A DNA stretch of 64,000 nucleotides from Variovorax beijingensis (GCF_007828835.1 NZ_VIVL01000012.1:62001-126000), one strand, 5' to 3'. Shown: positions 8,407 to 16,842, counted from the first letter of the stretch. A program made the numbers and translations. Notes: generated by a model from the sequence alone, not told the origin.

Positions 8407-8802
8407 ATGCAGGACACCGCACTGCGTACCCCACAGCTGGCCGCTTGGCTGGCCGGCACCGGCATCGGCTTGCTCGAGCTGCGCACGCCGCAGGGCACGC
8501 TGCGCCTCGAACGGCAAGGCGATGACATTGTGGAGTTGTCGGCAGAAGAAGCCGAACCAGAGCCCTTGTCGATCCACGCCCCCTCGGTCGGTGTGTTCCT
8601 GCACAGCCATCCGCAGGCCGCCGCGCCGCTGGTGCGCATCGGCCAGCGCGTGGACGCCGGCCAGGCCGTCGGCCTGCTGAAGATCGGCCCGCTGCTGCTG
8701 CCCGTGACCGCGCCGCAGGCCGGCATCGTCGACGGTATCCACGTGGCCGACGGCCTCGCGGTCGGCTACGGCGCGCCGCTGGTCGACCTGCACCCCCTCT
8801 GA
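8407..8802 (+). CDS. biotinyl/lipoyl-domain carrier-like protein lacking the biotin lysine
   Basis: This 131-residue protein has the AccB layout: a short helical N-terminus, a linker and a C-terminal beta-hammerhead domain (VRIGQRVDAGQAVGLLKIG...GIVDGIHVADG). Aligned with the carrier at 4620-5054, the AMKM tetrapeptide is replaced by IGPL, so proline stands where the biotinylated lysine should be. It therefore cannot be biotinylated at the usual place. It may be a structural or regulatory relative of the carrier, or a subunit working with PxpA, whose gene starts 23 bases downstream. The ATG at 8407 follows the palindrome. The sequence is intact and not frameshifted, which argues against a decaying gene. 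Confidence 0.75.
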   Translation: MQDTALRTPQLAAWLAGTGIGLLELRTPQGTLRLERQGDDIVELSAEEAEPEPLSIHAPSVGVFLHSHPQAAAPLVRIGQRVDAGQAVGLLKIGPLLLPVTAPQAGIVDGIHVADGLAVGYGAPLVDLHPL

Positions 8803-8825
8803 CGAACGAGAGAGAAGGACCCCCC

Positions 8826-9590
8826 ATGGACATCGACCTGAACGCAGACCTCGGCGAAGGCTTCGGCCCCTGGCGCATGGGCGAGGACGACGCGCTGCTG
8901 GACATCGTCTCTTCCGCCAACGTGGCCTGCGGCTTCCATGCGGGCGATCCGGTCATCATGGACCGCACCGTGCGCATGGCGCGTGCGCGGGGCGTCGATG
9001 TGGGGGCGCACGTGGGCTTTCCCGACCTGCTCGGGTTCGGCCGCCGGCCGATGCAGATCGAGCCGAAGGAACTCGTCGCCTACGTCCTCTACCAGCTGAG
9101 CGCGCTGGACGGCATGGCGCGCACCGCCGGCCACCGCATGACGCACATGAGCTTTCACGGCGCGCTCGGCAACATGGCCGCCGCCGACGCCGCGCTCGCC
9201 GAGCCGCTGGTGCGCGCGGTGGCGGATTTCGATCCGAGGCTCATCGTCAGCACTTCCGCGAGCCGCGCCATCGAGGACGCTGCCGCGCGCTGCGGCCTGC
9301 GCGTGCGCACCACCTTCCTGGCCGACCGCGCCTGCGGCGACGATGGCCTGCTGGTGCCGCGCAAGCTGCCTGGTTCTGTGATCCACGACCAGGGCGCGGT
9401 GCTGGCGCGGGTGCGCCAGCTGCTGGAGGAGGGCACGGTCACCAGCTACAGCGGCAGGAAGATCCCGATGCGCGCACATTCGATCCTGCTGCACGGCGAC
9501 ACGCCCGGCGCGGTGGAACTGGCCCGTGCGGTGCGCGGCGTGGTCGAGCGGGCGGGGCGCGTGGTGCCCATTTCGAGGCAGTCGGGCTAG
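8826..9590 (+). CDS. pxpA: 5-oxoprolinase subunit A (LamB/YcsF family)
   Basis: This 254-residue LamB/YcsF protein has the diagnostic N-terminus DLNADLGEGFGPW, then ANVACGFHAGDP, and later the SFHGALGNMA element, all typical of PxpA. It supplies part of the active site of the ATP-dependent 5-oxoprolinase PxpABC, giving L-glutamate from 5-oxoproline. AAGGACC precedes the start. It is the last gene of the operon begun at 4620. About 60 bases beyond it a new copy of the 39-bp block starts the next operon. Confidence 0.93.
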   Translation: MDIDLNADLGEGFGPWRMGEDDALLDIVSSANVACGFHAGDPVIMDRTVRMARARGVDVGAHVGFPDLLGFGRRPMQIEPKELVAYVLYQLSALDGMARTAGHRMTHMSFHGALGNMAAADAALAEPLVRAVADFDPRLIVSTSASRAIEDAAARCGLRVRTTFLADRACGDDGLLVPRKLPGSVIHDQGAVLARVRQLLEEGTVTSYSGRKIPMRAHSILLHGDTPGAVELARAVRGVVERAGRVVPISRQSG

Positions 9591-9650
9591 CAGGTCCCGG
9601 AGCCCGGACATGGTGCTTACCCTAGGTCATGCGCACGCCCACGGGGCAAC

Positions 9651-9689
9651 ATAAGGGCGGCTTATCGCTCCACAGCCAATCCGTCTTGG
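9651..9689 (+). promoter_or_regulatory. LysR-type regulatory block, copy 3 (upstream of SDR-ABC importer operon)
   Basis: ATAAG-GGCGG-CTTAT at 9651-9665 is followed, after five bases, by CACAGCCAATCCGTCTTGG at 9671-9689. This is nearly identical, at the same spacing, to copy 2. A TACAGT -10-like element lies about 18 bases after the closing TTGGCG. It is about 75 bases before the SDR start and is probably bound by the LysR encoded at 3534-4472. Confidence 0.7.
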
Positions 9690-9763
9690 CGCCGCGAAGA
9701 AGCGCTCGATACAGTGAATTCAAAGCAAAGCAGTGATCTCCAGTTCCAACGAAAGAAACGAAG

Positions 9764-10516
9764 ATGCCGTTCTCTGACTACAAGACCGCACTGGTGACGG
9801 GGGCCTCCTCGGGCATCGGCGCCGCCGTCGTCGAACGCCTGAGCAAGGAGGGCCTGAAAGTCCACGCGCTGGCGCGCAGCGCCGACAAGCTGGCCGAGCT
9901 GGCCGCGCGCACCGGCTGCATCCCGCACGCCATCGACGTGAGCGACCTCGCCTGCATCACCCGCCTCACGCAGGAGGTCGAGTTCGACGTGCTGGTCAAC
10001 AACGCCGGCGTGGACCGCCCCGGCTCCATCCTCAAGGCCGACGCCGAGGGCATCGACCTGCTGGTCGACGTGAACCTGCGCGCCGTGCTGCACCTGTGCC
10101 GCCTCGTGGTGCCCGGCATGGCCGCGCGAGACCGGGGCCACGTGGTCAACATCAGCTCCATTGCCGCGGCCTACAACTTCGGCGGCAACAGCACCTACCA
10201 CGCGACCAAGGCGGCCGTGAGCATGCTGTCACGCCAACTGCGCATCGACGTCTTCGGCAAGCGCGTGCGGGTGACCGAGATCTGCCCGGGGCGCGTGGCC
10301 ACCGACATCTTCGCGCACGTGCACGGCGATTCCGAAGAGACCCACAAGCGCTTCGTCGAAGGCTACGAGCTGCCGCAGGCCGAAGACATCGCGAACGCCA
10401 TCGCCTTCGCGATTGCGGCGCCCATCGCGGTCAACGTGGGCCACATGGAAATCACGCCCACGCTGCAGGTGCCCGGCGGGCTCTCGACCGCGCGGCCGGA
10501 AGCGCCGCGGGCCTGA
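9764..10516 (+). CDS. short-chain dehydrogenase/reductase (YdfG-like)
   Basis: This 250-residue classical SDR has the cofactor loop TGASSGIG near residue 14, the NNAG structural motif and the catalytic YHATK with an upstream ISS serine. The pattern is closest to the NADP-dependent serine/3-hydroxy acid dehydrogenases of the YdfG type. The start ATG 9764 is preceded by GAAAGAAACGAAG. It heads an operon with an amino acid ABC importer. Given the LysR block in front, it probably acts on the same compound or derivative as the PxpABC and aminotransferase operons. The substrate is not predictable. Confidence 0.88.
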   Translation: MPFSDYKTALVTGASSGIGAAVVERLSKEGLKVHALARSADKLAELAARTGCIPHAIDVSDLACITRLTQEVEFDVLVNNAGVDRPGSILKADAEGIDLLVDVNLRAVLHLCRLVVPGMAARDRGHVVNISSIAAAYNFGGNSTYHATKAAVSMLSRQLRIDVFGKRVRVTEICPGRVATDIFAHVHGDSEETHKRFVEGYELPQAEDIANAIAFAIAAPIAVNVGHMEITPTLQVPGGLSTARPEAPRA

Positions 10517-10547
10517 GCGTCCCACACGCCACGTCAAGGAGCAGTAC

Positions 10548-11249
10548 ATGAAGGACTTCGACCTGCTGGCAATCCTGCTGAAGCCGGAGTTCGGTGCGAT
10601 GCTGCTGCACGGCCTGCAGGAGACGCTGAAGATCGCGGCCGGCTCCTGGCTGCTGGCCATGGCCATGGCGGTCGTCCTGCTGGTCGTGCGCCTCACGCCG
10701 AGCCGGCTGGCCGAACGCGTGGTGGCTGGCTATGTCTCCTATCACCGCAACGTGCCGACACTGGTGCAGCTCATGCTCTGGTACTTCGGCATCTTCAGCC
10801 TGCTGCCCGATGCGCTGCAGGGCTGGCTGTCGGTGCACAACGCCGAGACGATTCTCTCGATCATCGCGCTCGGGCTCTGCCAGGCGGCCTATTTCAGCGA
10901 GGACATGCGCTCGGGCCTGCGCTCGATCCCGGCCGGGCAGGCCGAGGCCGCACGCGCGCTCGGCCATGGCTACATCGGTTCGATGCGCCACGTGATGCTG
11001 CCGCAGGCCATCCGCAACGCGGTGCCGGCACTCGTGAACCACAGCGTGTCGCTGTTCAAGAACAGCAGCCTGGCCATGGCCATCGGCGTGGCCGAGCTGA
11101 CCCATGCGGTGAAGGAGATCGAGAGCCAGAGCTTTCGCACCTTCGAGGCCTACAGCATGGCGACGGTGCTGTACCTCGTGTGCTCGCTGCTCATCATGGC
11201 CGTGGGCGGCTGGCTGTCGCGGCGCTACCGCATCGTCGGAGCGAGGTAA
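10548..11249 (+). CDS. polar amino acid ABC transporter, permease 1
   Basis: This 233-residue inner-membrane permease of the HisM/GlnP type has about five hydrophobic segments. Its cytoplasmic EAA loop (GQAEAARALGHGYIGSMRHVMLPQA) contacts the ATPase. The ATG at 10548 is preceded by AAGGAGCAGTAC. It lies 31 bases after the SDR gene and pairs with the second permease six bases further on. It should form the membrane channel of an importer for an amino acid or an amino-acid-like compound such as 5-oxoproline or glutamate; the substrate is inferred from context only. Confidence 0.9.
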   Translation: MKDFDLLAILLKPEFGAMLLHGLQETLKIAAGSWLLAMAMAVVLLVVRLTPSRLAERVVAGYVSYHRNVPTLVQLMLWYFGIFSLLPDALQGWLSVHNAETILSIIALGLCQAAYFSEDMRSGLRSIPAGQAEAARALGHGYIGSMRHVMLPQAIRNAVPALVNHSVSLFKNSSLAMAIGVAELTHAVKEIESQSFRTFEAYSMATVLYLVCSLLIMAVGGWLSRRYRIVGAR

Positions 11250-11255
11250 GAAGCC

Positions 11256-12014
11256 ATGTTCAGCGTCTATGAAATCCTGCGCGACAACTGGCTGCTGCTG
11301 CTCATCGGCCAGTACCCCAGCGGACCGCTCGGCGGCATCGTCGCCACGCTGATCCTGTCGGTGCTGAGCATCGTGCTGGCGTTTCCGCTGTCGGTGCTGC
11401 TGGCGCTCGCGCGGCTGTCGCCCTGGCGCCTGCTGCGCTGGCCGGCCACGGTGCTGGTCTACGTGGTGCGCGGCGTGCCGCTCTTGATGGTGATCCTGTG
11501 GGTCTATTTCCTGGTGCCGATCCTGATCGGGCGGGACGTGTCGGGCTTCACCACCATGCTGTGCACGCTGGTGATCTACGAGGGCGCCTACCTGTCGGAG
11601 GTGGTGCGCGCCGGCATCCAGGCCCTGCCCAGGGGCCAGACCGAGGCGGCGCGCGCGCTCGGCCACAGCCACCTCGGCACGATGTGGTTCGTGATCCTGC
11701 CGCAGGCGCTCTACAACATGCTGCCGAGCATGCTGAGCCAGTTCATCTCCACCATCAAGGAGACCACGCTGGGCTACGTCATCAACGTGCAGGAGCTGAC
11801 CTTCGCGGCCAACCAGATCAACAACCAGCTGCTGACCAAGCCGTTCCAGGTGTTCTTCATCCTGGCGATGACCTACTACGCCGTTTGCTTCAGCCTGACG
11901 CAGCTCGCGCAATGGCTGGAGCGGCGCATCGCCCACAAGCGGCTCGGCGCCGTCTTGGTGAAGACGTCCGAAGACGGCGTCTCGCTGCCGCCGCCCGCGG
12001 TGGTGAATCCATGA
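11256..12014 (+). CDS. polar amino acid ABC transporter, permease 2
   Basis: This second HisM/GlnP-type permease has 252 residues and a well-kept EAA loop (GQTEAARALGHSHLGTMWFVILPQA). Hydrophobic segments run through about residues 20-230. It begins six bases after the first permease, so the two are translated together and would make a heterodimeric channel. The C-terminal tail after residue about 225 is hydrophilic. Neighbours downstream are the ATPase and the periplasmic binding protein, which complete the importer. Confidence 0.9.
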   Translation: MFSVYEILRDNWLLLLIGQYPSGPLGGIVATLILSVLSIVLAFPLSVLLALARLSPWRLLRWPATVLVYVVRGVPLLMVILWVYFLVPILIGRDVSGFTTMLCTLVIYEGAYLSEVVRAGIQALPRGQTEAARALGHSHLGTMWFVILPQALYNMLPSMLSQFISTIKETTLGYVINVQELTFAANQINNQLLTKPFQVFFILAMTYYAVCFSLTQLAQWLERRIAHKRLGAVLVKTSEDGVSLPPPAVVNP

Positions 12015-12060
12015 GCCCCGCGCCCAGCGGCTATCGCCCCCAAGACCAGGAGACAGCGCC

Positions 12061-12831
12061 ATGAACCCCGTTCCACGCCCCCCAGGGGATGACACCATGA
12101 TCCTGTTCTCCAACATCAACAAGTGGTATGGCGACTACCAGGCGCTCGCCGACGTCAACGCCGAGGTGAAGAAGGGCGAGGTGGTGGTGGTCTGCGGCCC
12201 TTCGGGCTCGGGCAAGTCCACGCTGATCCGCACCGTCAACCGGCTGGAGGAAGTGAAGACGGGGCAGCTGCTGTTCGACGGCCACGACATCCACGCGCCC
12301 ATGAGCAGCGCGGCGCTCAACAAGCTGCGCAGCCGCATCGGCTTCGTGTTCCAGAGCTTCAACCTGTTTCCGCATCTCTCGGTGATGGAGAACATCATGC
12401 TGTCGCCGATGCGGGTGCTGGGCGTGAAGCGGTCCGACGCGAAGGCGAGGGCGGCGCAGCTGCTCGATCGCGTAGGCCTGTCGAGCAAGGCAGGCGCCTA
12501 CCCGGCCCAGCTGTCGGGCGGGCAGCAGCAGCGCGTGGCCATTGCCCGCGCGCTCGCCATGGAGCCGCCCGCGATGCTGTTCGATGAGCCCACCAGCGCG
12601 CTCGACCCCGAGATGGTGGGCGAGGTGCTGTCGGTGATGCGCGGCCTGGCCCACGACGGCATGACCATGATGTGCGTCACGCACGAGATGAACTTCGCCC
12701 GCGAGGTGGCCGACCGCGTCTGGTTCATGGACGCCGGTCGGATCCTCGAGAAGGCCGACCCCGAAACCTTCTTCAAGAGTCCGCAGCATCCGCGCGCGCA
12801 GCGCTTCCTGTCGGACCTGCGCGCGCACTGA
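12061..12831 (+). CDS. polar amino acid ABC transporter, ATP-binding protein (GlnQ/HisP-like)
   Basis: This ABC ATPase has Walker A GPSGSGKST, Q-loop FQSFNLFPH, signature LSGGQQQRVAIARAL, Walker B MLFDEPTSALDPE and the switch histidine in CVTHEM. With the ATG at 12061 (AGGAGACAGCGCC before it) it has 256 residues. An internal ATG at 12097, preceded by AGGGGATGACACC, would give the 244-residue form that matches most homologues better. Both starts have usable ribosome sites. It energises the two permeases encoded just upstream. Confidence 0.92.
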   Translation: MNPVPRPPGDDTMILFSNINKWYGDYQALADVNAEVKKGEVVVVCGPSGSGKSTLIRTVNRLEEVKTGQLLFDGHDIHAPMSSAALNKLRSRIGFVFQSFNLFPHLSVMENIMLSPMRVLGVKRSDAKARAAQLLDRVGLSSKAGAYPAQLSGGQQQRVAIARALAMEPPAMLFDEPTSALDPEMVGEVLSVMRGLAHDGMTMMCVTHEMNFAREVADRVWFMDAGRILEKADPETFFKSPQHPRAQRFLSDLRAH

Positions 12832-12874
12832 TGCTTGTTTTTTCCCCTCCCCCGCATCTCCTCAGGAGCTCACC

Positions 12875-13717
12875 ATGTCGAACAGAAACGTCTTCCGCCT
12901 CACCACGATCGGGACCTGTCTTTGCGCCGCCTCTCTCCTGGCGCATGCCGACCAGTGGAGCGACATCAGCGCGCGCAAGGAGCTGCGCTGCGGCACCTTC
13001 GCCGATGTGCCGCCGTTCGCCGCACCCGATCCGAAGACACGCGAGATGGTGGGCCACGACGTGGACCTGTGCCACGCGCTGGCCAAGGAACTCGGCTTGA
13101 CGGCCAAGGTCACGCCGCTGTCGGTCGAGGCACGCGTGCCCGAGGTCAAGCTCGGGCGCGTCGACGTGACTATTGCCAATCTGGCCTACACCAAGAGCCG
13201 CGGCGAACAGATCCAGTTCAGCGACCCGTACTACGTGGCCAAGGAAATGCTGGCGGTGAAGGCTTCCGACCCCGGAACGGCAAAGGCCGACTTCAAGGGC
13301 AAGCGCCTGAGCTCGACCAAGGGCTCGACTTCCGAGCTGTCGATCAAGATGAACGGCTCGGAACCGGTGACCTTCCAGGACACGGGCTCGGCCTTCATGG
13401 CGGTGCAGCAGAACAAGTCGGCCGGCATGGTCGCGAACACCATGACCATCACCAAGCTGGTCAACCAGTCGAAGACCGAGGGCGTCGCGCTGAAGATGAT
13501 CAAGGAGCCGATGGTGCTGCAGCCCATCGGCATCGGCATGAAGAAGGACGAGCCGGTGCTGCTGGCCAAGGTGAACGCCGCGCTCTACGCGCTGGAAAAG
13601 TCGGGCGAGCTCGACAAGCTCTGGGCGAAGTGGCTCGGGCCAAACACCGAATACAAGATGGTGCGCGAGGAAAAGGTCACGCCGCTGGCTGACCTCAAGT
13701 TCGAACTCCTGCCCTGA
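12875..13717 (+). CDS. amino acid ABC transporter periplasmic substrate-binding protein
   Basis: This 280-residue family-3 binding protein has a Sec signal peptide (about residues 1-25, ending near LLAHA-DQ) and the SBP_bac_3 pattern (LRCGTFADVPPFAAPD, then GHDVDLCHALAKELG). It would deliver the substrate to the two permeases upstream. AGGAGCTCACC precedes the ATG. It is the last gene of the operon. What it binds is not evident; the genomic neighbours suggest an amino acid, a cyclised amino acid or a related nitrogen compound. Confidence 0.9.
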   Translation: MSNRNVFRLTTIGTCLCAASLLAHADQWSDISARKELRCGTFADVPPFAAPDPKTREMVGHDVDLCHALAKELGLTAKVTPLSVEARVPEVKLGRVDVTIANLAYTKSRGEQIQFSDPYYVAKEMLAVKASDPGTAKADFKGKRLSSTKGSTSELSIKMNGSEPVTFQDTGSAFMAVQQNKSAGMVANTMTITKLVNQSKTEGVALKMIKEPMVLQPIGIGMKKDEPVLLAKVNAALYALEKSGELDKLWAKWLGPNTEYKMVREEKVTPLADLKFELLP

Positions 13718-13819
13718 GCGGCCGCCTCGCCTCCGGGCGCCCCCTCCATTGGTTATAAGCAGTAATTATTAAAATGGAACCCTGTGTTGTTTTCACTCGG
13801 GTTTCGGCATCATCGCGCC

Positions 13820-14026
13820 ATGGAGAAGACAAAGGCTCTCGTGACCCTGATCGAGATGGCGCGCACCGGCCTCGGCTTCACGCCCGCCGACGCCCTCGAC
13901 CACATCGCCACGCTCATCGCCCAGGAGGATGCGCAAAGCGTGTTCTACGACCGCAGGGTCGAAGAGCTGCTTCGTCTCGGAGCCTGCATCTGGAGCTTGA
14001 GGCGCGACATCGTGATGCCCAGGTAG
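13820..14026 (+). CDS. small hypothetical protein
   Basis: This is a 68-residue reading frame beginning MEKTKALVTLIEMARTGLGF, rich in Leu and Arg, with no signal peptide or membrane segment and no recognisable family. Codon third positions are GC-rich as in neighbouring genes. No strong ribosome site precedes the ATG. It lies after an AT-rich stretch (about 13752-13778) unlike the rest of the region, which may hold a promoter. It could be real or chance coding. Confidence 0.4.
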   Translation: MEKTKALVTLIEMARTGLGFTPADALDHIATLIAQEDAQSVFYDRRVEELLRLGACIWSLRRDIVMPR

Positions 14027-14160
14027 CGTCGGCAGATCCTCCGGACGGGGTTCTATGCCGACTGGCCAGGTGCGGCAAAAGGGAACTTAAAGCTACAGTT
14101 TCCAGGCCAAAAAGGCCGGCATTTTGGCATCGAGCAAGCGCCGGCAATCGGAGGAATCGA

Positions 14161-14436
14161 ATGCCGCTCTTGTTCCTGCTGAGGCTGCAGCACACGCTGC
14201 TGCCCGTCCGGGTCGCTCTTCCGGAGGAAGTCCGGATCGTCTCGGTGCTTGTGGCCACCGGCCTGATCGAGGCCGAGTTCGCACCCGTGAAACCCACCGG
14301 CCGGGATGCCGCATCGCGCATCGCGACGGTGAGGCGCATCACCGAGGAAGGCCTTGCCGAGCTCGCCAAGATGAACGACGCGCCCAGGTTCGTGAAGACC
14401 TCGATGCAGTTCGCGCGCGGATTGCGCTTGATGTAG
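14161..14436 (+). CDS. small conserved-looking hypothetical protein
   Basis: This 91-residue protein has an excellent ribosome site, GGAGGAATCG immediately before the ATG, which makes it likely to be translated. The sequence (VLVATGLIEAEF..., then ATVRRITEEGLAELAK) is predicted to be mostly helical, with no membrane segment or cysteine. The second half has a helix-turn-helix flavour but no family can be named. It converges on the chloride channel gene, ending 14 bases before that gene's stop. Function unknown. Confidence 0.6.
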   Translation: MPLLFLLRLQHTLLPVRVALPEEVRIVSVLVATGLIEAEFAPVKPTGRDAASRIATVRRITEEGLAELAKMNDAPRFVKTSMQFARGLRLM

Positions 14437-14450
14437 GGACTGCCTGCGGC

Positions 14451-16208
14451 TCAGGCCTGCCACGGCAGCCCGCGCATCCGCTCGCGCTTCTCTTCCTCGT
14501 CGAAGTGCGCGAGCGAGGGCTTGATCAGGTCGCTGCGCGCCACGATGCCCACCAGCTCGAGCGACTGCGCGTCCTTCACGACCGGCAGCCGCTCGAGCCG
14601 ATGGCGTGCGAGCCGCGTGGCCACCGCGCGGCAGTTCTCGCCCGGCATCGCAAAGAACAGCGGCACGTCGGCACATGCGTCGCCCACGGTGGCAATGGGA
14701 TCGCGCGTGCCGCACGCAGCCAGCATCCCGCGGTCCGCCACGCCGATCACCGCGCCGTTGCGCACCACGGGAAACGCACGGTGGGCCTGGCCGTCGCCGA
14801 AATGCTCGAACAGCGCCCGCGCCACCGGCAGGGCCGCGTCGATGCTGTGCACCTCGCGCGTCATGACCTCTTCCACGGCGTGCCGCTCGAGCGGATCGAC
14901 GCCGTATTCGCGGTAGATGTGATAGCCGCGGCGCGCGATCTTCTCGGTGAGGATCGAGCGGCGCATGGTCAGCACCGTGAAGCCGTAGGCCACGGCCGAC
15001 GTGGTCAGCAGCGGCAGCAGCGCATTGCTGTCGTGCGTGAGCCCGAAGGCGAAGATGGTGGCGGTGAGCGGCGCGCGCATCACGCCGCCCAGCGTGGCCG
15101 CCATGCAGACCAGCGGCCACAGCATCGGATCGTTGCCGGGCAGCACGTGCGAGAGCACCACGCCCAAGCCCGCGCCCATCATCAGGAGCGGCGCGAGCAC
15201 GCCGCCCGAAGTGCCCGACCCCAGCGAGATGACCCAGATCAACGCCTTCACCGCCAGCAGCGCGGCCACCACGCCGAGTGCGAGGTGGTTGTGCAGCAGG
15301 TCGCCGATCACGTCGTAGCCCACGCCCAGCGCACGCGGCTCGAAGTACCCGCCGATGCCCACCGCCAGGCCGCCGATCGCCGGCCACCACATCCAGTGGA
15401 TCGGCAGCTTGCCGAACAGGTCCTCGACCTTGTAGAGCGAGATCGAGAGCGAGGCCGAGAGCGCGCCGCACAGAAGCCCCGCGGCCACGCACGAGAGCAT
15501 CGCGAGCGGGCCGGGCACCGCCGTCTGCAGCGGGAACAGCGGGCCGGCATCCATCAGCAGCGGGCGCGTGAAACCCGCCACCGCGCAGGCCACGGCCACC
15601 GGCAGCAGGCTGCGCGGCCGGAGTTCGAACAGCAGCAGTTCGACGGCCAGCAGCACGGCCGCCACAGGGGTGCCGAACACGGCCGTCATGCCCGCGGTGG
15701 CGCCCGCCACCAGCAGCGCCTTGCGCTCCGCGGCCGTGAGGTGGAAATGCTGCGCGATCAGCGAACCGATGGCGCCCCCGGTCATGATGATCGGCCCTTC
15801 GGCGCCGAACGGGCCGCCGCTGCCGATCACGATGCCCGAGGACAGCGGCTTGAGCAGCGCGACCTTCGGCGACATCTTGCTCTTGCCGAACAGGATCGCC
15901 TCGATCGCCTCGGGAATGCCATGGCCGCGGATCTTGTCGGAGCCGTAGCGCGCGACCAGGCCGACGATCAGCCCGCCGATCACCGGCACCACGATGACCC
16001 AGGCACCCAGCGTGTGCCCGGCCGGCGAGCGGTCCACCAGGGAAAAGGTCTGGAAGAAGAACAGGTTGGTGAAGAAGCGGATCAGGTCGAGCAGCACGCG
16101 CGCGGCCACGGTGCTGACCGCCCCGATGACGACGGCCATGACAGTGATGCGCAGCAGGCGCGCATTGAGGGCGAAGTCGCCGCGGGGCAGGTGGGAGGCT
16201 GGGGTCAT
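14451..16208 (-). CDS. ClC-family chloride channel/antiporter with CBS domains
   Basis: This 585-residue membrane protein has about ten hydrophobic segments in its first ~430 residues and a cytoplasmic pair of CBS domains at the C-terminus (from about residue 450). The gating glutamate motif is present as GSGGPFGAEGP. The first selectivity motif reads GHGIP instead of the classic GSGIP, and the third is GTSGGVLAP. Those substitutions occur in CBS-containing bacterial ClCs of uncertain ion selectivity (chloride or fluoride-type transport is not resolved here). It faces the small unknown gene at 14161 and is separated by 106 bases from the MarR gene on the same strand. Confidence 0.9.
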   Translation of the reverse strand: MTPASHLPRGDFALNARLLRITVMAVVIGAVSTVAARVLLDLIRFFTNLFFFQTFSLVDRSPAGHTLGAWVIVVPVIGGLIVGLVARYGSDKIRGHGIPEAIEAILFGKSKMSPKVALLKPLSSGIVIGSGGPFGAEGPIIMTGGAIGSLIAQHFHLTAAERKALLVAGATAGMTAVFGTPVAAVLLAVELLLFELRPRSLLPVAVACAVAGFTRPLLMDAGPLFPLQTAVPGPLAMLSCVAAGLLCGALSASLSISLYKVEDLFGKLPIHWMWWPAIGGLAVGIGGYFEPRALGVGYDVIGDLLHNHLALGVVAALLAVKALIWVISLGSGTSGGVLAPLLMMGAGLGVVLSHVLPGNDPMLWPLVCMAATLGGVMRAPLTATIFAFGLTHDSNALLPLLTTSAVAYGFTVLTMRRSILTEKIARRGYHIYREYGVDPLERHAVEEVMTREVHSIDAALPVARALFEHFGDGQAHRAFPVVRNGAVIGVADRGMLAACGTRDPIATVGDACADVPLFFAMPGENCRAVATRLARHRLERLPVVKDAQSLELVGIVARSDLIKPSLAHFDEEEKRERMRGLPWQA

Positions 16209-16314
16209 GGCTGTTCGGGAGGGTCGATCTGCCTCATCCGAGGCCAGCCTTCAAATATATCATTTCATGACATATCAGCCCCACCCCTCCCATTGCGAAC
16301 CCCGCAGCGGCCTG

Positions 16315-16731
16315 CTAGGCGCCGCCCCTGCTGACGAGCGCCACCACCTTGGCCAGTTCGGCCACCTGGTCCGCGTGCAGCGCGGCAAGGCGCTCGAGCT
16401 TCCTGCGCCCCGCGGCCAGCAGGTGGACTTCGACCTGCCGCCGGTCCGTGTGGCTGGGCTTGCGTTTGACGAGGCCGGCCTCCTCGCAGCGCGAGACGAG
16501 GGCCACCACGCCGTGGTGCTGGGCCTGCAGGCGATCGGCGATCTCGCTGATCGTGGCCCATTCGCGGCCGGGAAAGCCCTGGGTGTGGAGCATCAGCTGG
16601 TATTGAAGGACGGTGATGCCTTCCTCCCGCGCGGCGTCCTCGCTGAAGCGAAGGAAGCTGCGCAGCCTGAATCTGAAATCTGACAGTGCCTCGAAATGCT
16701 GCTTTTCGATGGATCCCCGTTGGCTGGCCAT
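16315..16731 (-). CDS. MarR-family transcriptional regulator
   Basis: This 138-residue winged-helix regulator has a recognition-helix region ATISEIADRLQAQHHGVVALVSRCEEAGLVKR and the wing RKPSHTDRRQVEVHL, typical of MarR. The ATG at 16731 (MASQRGSIEKQ) is preferred to a TTG at 16767. It is divergent from the tctB-tctA operon, with 246 bases between them, so it probably controls that operon, the downstream ClC gene, or both. The ligand is unknown. Confidence 0.85.
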   Translation of the reverse strand: MASQRGSIEKQHFEALSDFRFRLRSFLRFSEDAAREEGITVLQYQLMLHTQGFPGREWATISEIADRLQAQHHGVVALVSRCEEAGLVKRKPSHTDRRQVEVHLLAAGRRKLERLAALHADQVAELAKVVALVSRGGA

Positions 16732-16795
16732 GAACGTTCCAAGAATGAGTGTGCGAACGGAAGGCAATGTAGCAGCCGGCCCGATCCTATGCAGG

Positions 16796-16842
16796 GTAAT
16801 TACTCACAGTGTGATGCAATAAACCTCATAACATGATGCATC
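16796..16842. promoter_or_regulatory. divergent MarR/tctB promoter region with dyads
   Basis: The 246-base divergent region carries the 8-base palindrome GTAATTAC (16796-16803). It also carries an inverted pair, GATGCA (16813-16818) and TGCATC (16837-16842), within an AT-rich stretch. MarR proteins commonly bind such dyads. Assignment to the MarR at 16315-16731 is by position only. Confidence 0.35.

Noticed and set aside
8136..8977. Overlapping minus-strand frames across the palindrome and second carrier gene
   Set aside because: They run through the non-coding palindrome and oppose a gene with a recognisable domain and operon context.
14027..14160. GGCC-rich hairpins before the 91-residue gene as a riboswitch
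   Set aside because: Small stem-loops (GCCAAAAAGGCCGGCATTTTGGC-like) are present but match no riboswitch core I can recognise.
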